A stretch of 64,000 bases of DNA from Amycolatopsis xylanica (lineage in GTDB: Bacteria; Actinomycetota; Actinomycetes; Mycobacteriales; Pseudonocardiaceae), in NCBI RefSeq assembly GCF_900107045.1, contig NZ_FNON01000005.1, positions 496,001 through 560,000 of the forward strand, in the 5' to 3' direction. The notes below the pieces were generated by a model that had not been told where the DNA came from, searched no databases, and worked only from the letters and a program-made list of their open reading frames with translations. Shown here in pieces: positions 59,438 to 64,000 of this stretch. The number at the start of each line of letters is the position of its first letter. Positions within the stretch are counted from its first letter, which is position 1. The position numbers and the translations under genes were made by a program.

Positions 59438-60637
59438 TTATCCCGCCTGGCCGCGCCGGTCGAAGACCACATCGCGGGCGGTGTCGAGCGCGGTGGCGAT
59501 CGCGCCGGTGAGCACCGCGTCGGGACCGAGCTCGCCCGCGATGATCTCCGGATTGAGCGGGGTGATGTGGGTGAGCGCCTCGCGCATCGGCTCGGCGAGC
59601 AGATCGGCGTTGCCGCCCATGCCACCGGTGAGGACCACGACCTCGGGGTCGAGCACGGCGGCGACCGAGCAGACGACGAAGGCCAGCCGGTGCGCCTCGT
59701 CGCGGACGGCGGCGATGGCGCCGGGGTCGCCGTCGCGGGCGAGTTCGAAGACCTCCTTGGCCGTGGTGACCGGCAGGCCCTTGGCGACCGCGTCTTCGAC
59801 GAACGGGCGCGCGGCGGCCGCGGACTCCAGCAGGCCCTGGCGGACGCCGTCGTGCTCGGAGACCGTGCGGTTGTCCGGCCAGCCGTAGGGCAGGTACGCG
59901 ATCTCGCCCGCCGCGCCCTTCGCGCCGCGGAAGAGCTTGCCGTCGACCAGGATGCCCATGCCGACACCGGTGCCGACCGTGATGCAGACGAACACGTCGC
60001 GCCCGCGCGCGGCGCCCGCCGAGTGCTCGCCGACGGCGGAGAGGTTGGCGTCGTTCTCGACCACCAGGTTGGGGCCGAGCGCGACCTCGAGCTCGTTGAG
60101 CAGGCCCTTGCGCTCCCAGCCCGGCAGGTTGGGGGTGCGGTGCAGGGTCGCCGAGCGCGGGTCGGGCACACCGGGGCTGCCGACCACGGTCGCGACGATG
60201 TCCGCGTGCAGCAGCCCGGCCTGGTCGATCGCCTTGTCGGCGCTCTGGCGGACCTTCTTGATCAGCGCGTTCGCCGAGCGGGCGCGGTTGGGCTCGTCGA
60301 GCCTGGCGACGATCGTGCCGTTGAGGTCGGCGACGGCGAACCGGATCGCCTGGCGGCCGATGTCGATGCCGAGCACGTGCCCGGCCGCCGGGTTGACCTC
60401 GTACACCACGGCCGAGCGGCCGGGGCCGGAGAAGGTGCGGCCCGCGGTGCGGACCAGGCCACGCTGCTCGAGGTCGAGCAGCGCCTGGCCGACCGTGGGC
60501 TTGGACAGCCCGGTGTCGGTCGAGATCTGCGGGCGGGTGGCCTCGCCTCCGACGCGTAACCGCTCGAGCACGACCCGCTGATTGAGCTCACGCATGCTCG
60601 CGGGCGTGCCCACCTGCGGTGTCCTGCTGGATGTCAT
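59438..60637 (-). CDS. ROK family transcriptional repressor
   Basis: 399 residues: N-terminal winged HTH (RELNQRVVLERLRVGGEATRPQISTDTGLSKPTVGQALLDLEQRGLV in outline), then ROK sugar-kinase-like domain with GIDIGRQAIRFAVADLNG and VGTGVGMGILVDGKLFRGAKGAAGEI. The CxCGxxGC zinc cluster of ROK kinases is not visible, so a pure regulator is likely. ATG 60637 follows AAAGGAC. Divergent from the permease/glucosaminidase operon, which it probably represses in response to a sugar. Confidence 0.88.
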   Translation of the reverse strand: MTSSRTPQVGTPASMRELNQRVVLERLRVGGEATRPQISTDTGLSKPTVGQALLDLEQRGLVRTAGRTFSGPGRSAVVYEVNPAAGHVLGIDIGRQAIRFAVADLNGTIVARLDEPNRARSANALIKKVRQSADKAIDQAGLLHADIVATVVGSPGVPDPRSATLHRTPNLPGWERKGLLNELEVALGPNLVVENDANLSAVGEHSAGAARGRDVFVCITVGTGVGMGILVDGKLFRGAKGAAGEIAYLPYGWPDNRTVSEHDGVRQGLLESAAAARPFVEDAVAKGLPVTTAKEVFELARDGDPGAIAAVRDEAHRLAFVVCSVAAVLDPEVVVLTGGMGGNADLLAEPMREALTHITPLNPEIIAGELGPDAVLTGAIATALDTARDVVFDRRGQAG

Positions 60638-60707
60638 CGAATGTCCTTTTTCCGCCCGGTGTTGCCGCAACTTTACGCGGTAACCCTTCCAGTGCCGCTA
60701 GAAATAT

Positions 60708-60726
60708 GTTAAGAAACTTTACTAAC
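60708..60726. promoter_or_regulatory. ROK-type operator GTTAAGAAACTTTACTAAC
   Basis: Imperfect 19-bp palindrome (nine-base arms, seven matches) in an AT-rich patch 20 bases before the permease start. Similar GTTA-rich inverted repeats are bound by actinobacterial ROK/NagC-type proteins, and the ROK gene lies divergently adjacent. Confidence 0.65.
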
Positions 60727-60745
60727 TATTGGATGGAGGCACCTC

Positions 60746-62179
60746 GTGAGTTCACCCACCCGATCGGGCGACACCGGAGCTGCGGCTTCGGGGTTGGAAC
60801 GGAAGATCGGTCCGCTGCAGGCCACCGCGATCAACATGACCCAGATGTGCGGGATCGGCCCCTTCGTCACCATCCCGGCCATGGTCGCCACCATGGGCGG
60901 GCCGCAGGCGATGTTCGGGTGGATCATCGGTGCGATCATCGCGCTAGCCGACGGCCTGATCTGGGCCGAGCTCGGCGCGGCCATGCCGGGGGCCGGTGGC
61001 ACGTACCTCTACCTGCGCGAGGCGTTCCAGTACCGCACCGGGCGGCTGATGCCGTTCCTGTTCGCGTGGAGCGCGGTGCTCTTCATCCCGCTGATCATGT
61101 CGACCGGCATCATCGGTCTCGTCCAGTACCTCGGCTACCTGGTGCCGGGACTGGCCGAGAACGGCCAGACCACGGGGCTGGGCAAGGCCGTCGGCATCGG
61201 CGTCATCCTGCTGATCGTGCTGGCGCTGTTCCGCAAGATCGGTGAGATCACCAAGCTGACCACGGTCCTGTTCACGATCATGCTGTTCGCCACGCTGGCG
61301 GTCATCGTCGCGGCGTTCTCGAACTTCAACGCCACGCAGGCCTTCGCCTTCACTCCCGGCGCGTTCGCGGGCGGCGGCGCGTTCTGGACCGGTCTCGGCG
61401 CAGGCCTGATCATCGCCATCTACGACTACCTCGGCTACAACACCTCGGCCTACCTCGGCGCCGAGGTCAAGGAGCCAGGCAAGACGCTGCCGAAGTCGAT
61501 CATCCTGTCGATCCTCGGCATCATGAGCCTGTACTTCCTGCTGCAGGTCGGCGTGCTCGGCTCGATCCCGCTGGAGGAGCTCAAGACCGCCTCGTCCGTC
61601 GCGTCGACCGTGATGGAGAACGCGTGGGGCTCCGGGGTGTCCAAGGTGATCACCGTCGGCATCGTGATCGCGGCCGTCGGCTCGGTCTTCGCCGGTCTGC
61701 TCGGCGGCTCGCGGGTGCCCTACGAAGCCGCGCGCGACAAGGTGTTCCTGCCCGTCTTCGCCAAGCTGCACCCGAAGCTGAAGCTGCCGACGCTCGGCGT
61801 CATCACCATGGGCCTGATCACCGCGATCGGCTCGCTGTTCACGCTGACCGACGTGATCAACGCGGCGCTGGCCGTGCTGGTGATCATCCAGTCGGTCGCG
61901 CAGGTCGCCGCCATCATCGTGCTGCGGCGGCGCCAGCCGAACCTGAAGCGGCCGTACCGCCAGTTCCTCTACCCGGTCCCGACCATCATCGCGCTCGCGG
62001 GCTGGGTCTACATCTACTACTCGGCCACCACGCTGTCGATCTGGCTCTCGGTGGGCTGGATCGCGCTCGGGATCGTGGCCTTCCTCGGCTACGCCGCGAC
62101 GGAGAAGGTCTGGCCGTTCGGTCCCAAGGAGATCCGCGAGGCGTTCGTGACCACGGAAAACGAAGGGGCCGCAGCATGA
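60746..62179 (+). CDS. APC superfamily permease
   Basis: 477 residues with about twelve membrane segments. The opening (TAINMTQMCGIGPFVTIPAMVATMGGP) and YDYLGYNTSAYLGAEVKEPGKTLPKSI are typical of APC amino-acid/amine permeases. GTG 60746 follows GGATGGAGG. The stop overlaps the glucosaminidase start by four bases. In this setting it may import glucosamine or an amino sugar, although most relatives carry amino acids. Confidence 0.87.
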   Translation: MSSPTRSGDTGAAASGLERKIGPLQATAINMTQMCGIGPFVTIPAMVATMGGPQAMFGWIIGAIIALADGLIWAELGAAMPGAGGTYLYLREAFQYRTGRLMPFLFAWSAVLFIPLIMSTGIIGLVQYLGYLVPGLAENGQTTGLGKAVGIGVILLIVLALFRKIGEITKLTTVLFTIMLFATLAVIVAAFSNFNATQAFAFTPGAFAGGGAFWTGLGAGLIIAIYDYLGYNTSAYLGAEVKEPGKTLPKSIILSILGIMSLYFLLQVGVLGSIPLEELKTASSVASTVMENAWGSGVSKVITVGIVIAAVGSVFAGLLGGSRVPYEAARDKVFLPVFAKLHPKLKLPTLGVITMGLITAIGSLFTLTDVINAALAVLVIIQSVAQVAAIIVLRRRQPNLKRPYRQFLYPVPTIIALAGWVYIYYSATTLSIWLSVGWIALGIVAFLGYAATEKVWPFGPKEIREAFVTTENEGAAA

Positions 62180-64000
62180 CGAGACCGTCCATGGCCCGCC
62201 TGGCGGCCGGAGCCGCGCTGATCCTCTTGCCGGGGCTTTTCACGGTGGTGCAGCCTGCCGCCGCGCAGACCGACGACGAGGCCATCCAGCTCGCCGCCGC
62301 GCAGGGAAGCCAAGGTTCGTCCAAGATCGGGACCCAGGGCTGGGACGTGCTCACCACCGCGTCCGTGCCCGACGGCGGCGAGAAGGTCTCGGCGCCCGGG
62401 TACCCGACCAAGGGCTGGCTGCCGGTCAAGGTCGACGACGCCGGCGCGCCCGGCACCGAGCTGACCGCGCTGGTGCAGAACGGGAAATGCCCGGACGTCT
62501 ACTACTCCGACAACATGCGCAAGTGTTTCGGGTACGTCGACAAGCTGGGCCCGGTCGTCACCAAGCCGTTCTCGGACCCGTGGTGGTACCGCACGGACTT
62601 CACCCCCGACTTCAAGCCGGGCCAGTTCGCGAAGCTGACCATCCCCGGCGTCGTCGGTGAGGGCGACGTCTGGGTCAACGGCAAGCAGATCGCGACCAAG
62701 GACCTCGTCTCCGGCGCGTTCGCCGGGCACACCTTCGACATCACGCCGCTCGTCCGGCCGGGCCGGAACACGCTGGCGATCAAGGTGTACCCGAACGACC
62801 CGCTGAAGATGTACACCCTGGACCAGGTCGACTGGGGCCAGATCCCGCCGGACAACAACACCGGCATCCAGTACCCGCCGGAGCTGCAGATCTCCAACGC
62901 GCTCAGCGGGGACAACGCGCACGTCAACCAGGACACCGCGGCCGACGGCAGCAAGTCGGCGCTGACCGCGAAGGTCGACGTCACCAACAACACGACCGCC
63001 GTGCAGACCGGCGACGTCACCGCGGTGATCACCCAGCCGGGCGGTCTCCCGATCGTCGTGCGGCAGCAGGTCACCGTCCCGGCCGGCAAGAAGCAGACGG
63101 TCACGTTCGGGCCGGACCGCTTCAGCGCGCTGAGGATCTCGCGGCCGAAGCTGTGGTGGCCGTACTCGATGGGCGACCAGCCGCTGTACGGGCTGACCAC
63201 CGCGGTCTCACAGCGCGGCGTGCTGTCGACGTCGTCGAAGAGCAGCTTCGGCATCCGCTCGATCAGCTCGCGGCTGGTCGGCAAGTCGTCGCCCGCACCG
63301 GAAGGCGCGCGGAAGTTCGGCGTCAACGGCAAGGAGTTCGTCTTCCGTGGCGGCGGCTACGCGCCGGACCTGTTCCTGAAGTACGACAAGGCCGACGTCG
63401 CGCACCAGCTCTCGCTGATCAAGAGCCTGGGCCTCAACGGGCTGCGGCTCGAAGGCCACGACATGCCGCAGGACTTCTACGACCAGGCCGACCGGGCCGG
63501 TCTGCTGGTCATCGGCGGATTCCTGTGCTGTGACGCGTGGCAGCCCGAGGACGCGTCGAAGCTGAACGAGCGCGACTACCGGATCATGCACGACTCGGCG
63601 TACAGCATCGGCCAGCGCGAGCGGAACCACCCGAGCGTCTTCAACTACGGCTGGAGCGACAACGAGCCGATCCCGCGTCAGGAGAGCGAGACGCTGAAGG
63701 CGTTCAAGGAGTCGGACTTCAACGTCTCCCTCGTCGCTTCGGCGGAGTACAAGAGCACCCCGACGCTGGGCCAGGCCGGTGAGAAGGAAGGGCCGTACGA
63801 CTGGGTCCCGCCGTCCTACTGGTACGACACCTCGCACTTCGACCCGGAGGACAGCAGCCGGACGAACGCGGGCGGCTCGTGGGGCTTCTCGAGCGAGGCC
63901 AGCGCGGGGCACACGGTGCCGACGCTCGACTCGATCAAGCGTTTCCTTTCCCCGGCGGAGCAGGAAAAGCTGTGGAAAGAGCCGGACTACAACCAGTACC
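62176..64000 (+). CDS. exo-beta-D-glucosaminidase-like GH2 enzyme, truncated by window end
   Basis: 608 residues are present and the frame is open at the edge; relatives such as CsxA run to about 1000. Signal peptide about 1-30 (PAAAQ). A jelly-roll sugar-binding domain (about 55-240), an Ig-like domain (260-370) and the TIM barrel from 380 follow. The acid candidate D495 in NYGWSDNEP and the nucleophile candidate E574 in GFSSEASAG match the Asp/Glu pair of GH2 exo-chitosanases. It should remove glucosamine from chitosan outside the cell. ATG 62176 overlaps the permease stop, so both are one unit under the ROK regulator. Confidence 0.85.
   Translation, partial: MTRPSMARLAAGAALILLPGLFTVVQPAAAQTDDEAIQLAAAQGSQGSSKIGTQGWDVLTTASVPDGGEKVSAPGYPTKGWLPVKVDDAGAPGTELTALVQNGKCPDVYYSDNMRKCFGYVDKLGPVVTKPFSDPWWYRTDFTPDFKPGQFAKLTIPGVVGEGDVWVNGKQIATKDLVSGAFAGHTFDITPLVRPGRNTLAIKVYPNDPLKMYTLDQVDWGQIPPDNNTGIQYPPELQISNALSGDNAHVNQDTAADGSKSALTAKVDVTNNTTAVQTGDVTAVITQPGGLPIVVRQQVTVPAGKKQTVTFGPDRFSALRISRPKLWWPYSMGDQPLYGLTTAVSQRGVLSTSSKSSFGIRSISSRLVGKSSPAPEGARKFGVNGKEFVFRGGGYAPDLFLKYDKADVAHQLSLIKSLGLNGLRLEGHDMPQDFYDQADRAGLLVIGGFLCCDAWQPEDASKLNERDYRIMHDSAYSIGQRERNHPSVFNYGWSDNEPIPRQESETLKAFKESDFNVSLVASAEYKSTPTLGQAGEKEGPYDWVPPSYWYDTSHFDPEDSSRTNAGGSWGFSSEASAGHTVPTLDSIKRFLSPAEQEKLWKEPDYNQY

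Noticed and set aside
57406..60559. two long forward frames over the HExxH, RiPP and ROK genes
   Set aside because: Arg/Gly/Ala-rich shadow translations without motifs; they would run through three well-supported reverse-strand genes.

Overview
The window is a high-GC (roughly 70%) actinobacterial chromosome segment. Dense ATGA/GTGA start-stop overlaps, many GTG starts, an exo-glucosaminidase resembling Amycolatopsis CsxA, a citrulassin-like lasso peptide and AfsR-like STAND ATPases fit the Pseudonocardiaceae, most likely Amycolatopsis or a near relative. That placement is an inference from gene content. I see no insertion sequence, CRISPR array, tRNA or rRNA.

Layout. 1-2000: the N-terminal part of a helix-turn-helix NB-ARC ATPase with atypical codons, a small ORF and a PH-domain protein. 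2056-11822: one tightly coupled operon resembling acyclic-terpene/leucine-type acyl-CoA carboxylation (AtuA, two acyl-CoA dehydrogenases, carboxylase beta and biotin-carrying alpha subunits, two accessory proteins, TetR). 11909-18734: NCS1 permease, quinone-reductase-like enzyme, secreted GH18 chitinase with a DasR-like box, MFS exporter and membrane diguanylate cyclase. 18746-25471: a reverse-strand nucleobase set (NCS1 permease, MHS transporter, two GNATs, cytosine deaminase, non-haem iron oxygenase) with a divergent ArsR-like regulator. 25453-33580: secreted serine hydrolase, I36 inhibitor next to a C39-like peptidase, a STAND-TPR ATPase, a GT-B-like protein carrying a heptanucleotide repeat, a WYL regulator and an SGNH esterase. 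33703-38904: a complete lasso peptide cluster with LuxR-type regulator. 39096-44943: acyl-CoA catabolism (three dehydrogenases, APH-type kinase, MaoC hydratase, SDR) with two TetR-type operators. 45003-48853: DUF998 protein, M14 zinc carboxypeptidase and a small membrane protein behind an RBS-masking hairpin.

48926-59325 is the most unusual part. A CRP-family regulator diverges from an operon encoding a class III nucleotide-cyclase-like domain fused to an EAD2-like adaptor, a VMAP protein with its own EAD2-like domain and a VMAP-C domain, a MoxR ATPase, and a 1388-residue vWA/NB-ARC/TPR protein of the FxSxx-COOH system type. Convergent to it are a HExxH peptide hydroxylase-like enzyme and a 56-residue FxSxx-type peptide that lacks the FxS motif; no radical SAM FxsB is present in the window. 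I read this as a vWA-MoxR-VMAP conflict or signalling system wired to cyclic-nucleotide signalling and to a variant RiPP.

59438-64000: a ROK repressor diverges from an APC permease and a truncated exo-beta-glucosaminidase, apparently for chitosan or glucosamine use. Two families of palindromic intergenic repeats recur across the window at gene 3' ends, mostly between convergent genes, and probably act as terminators.
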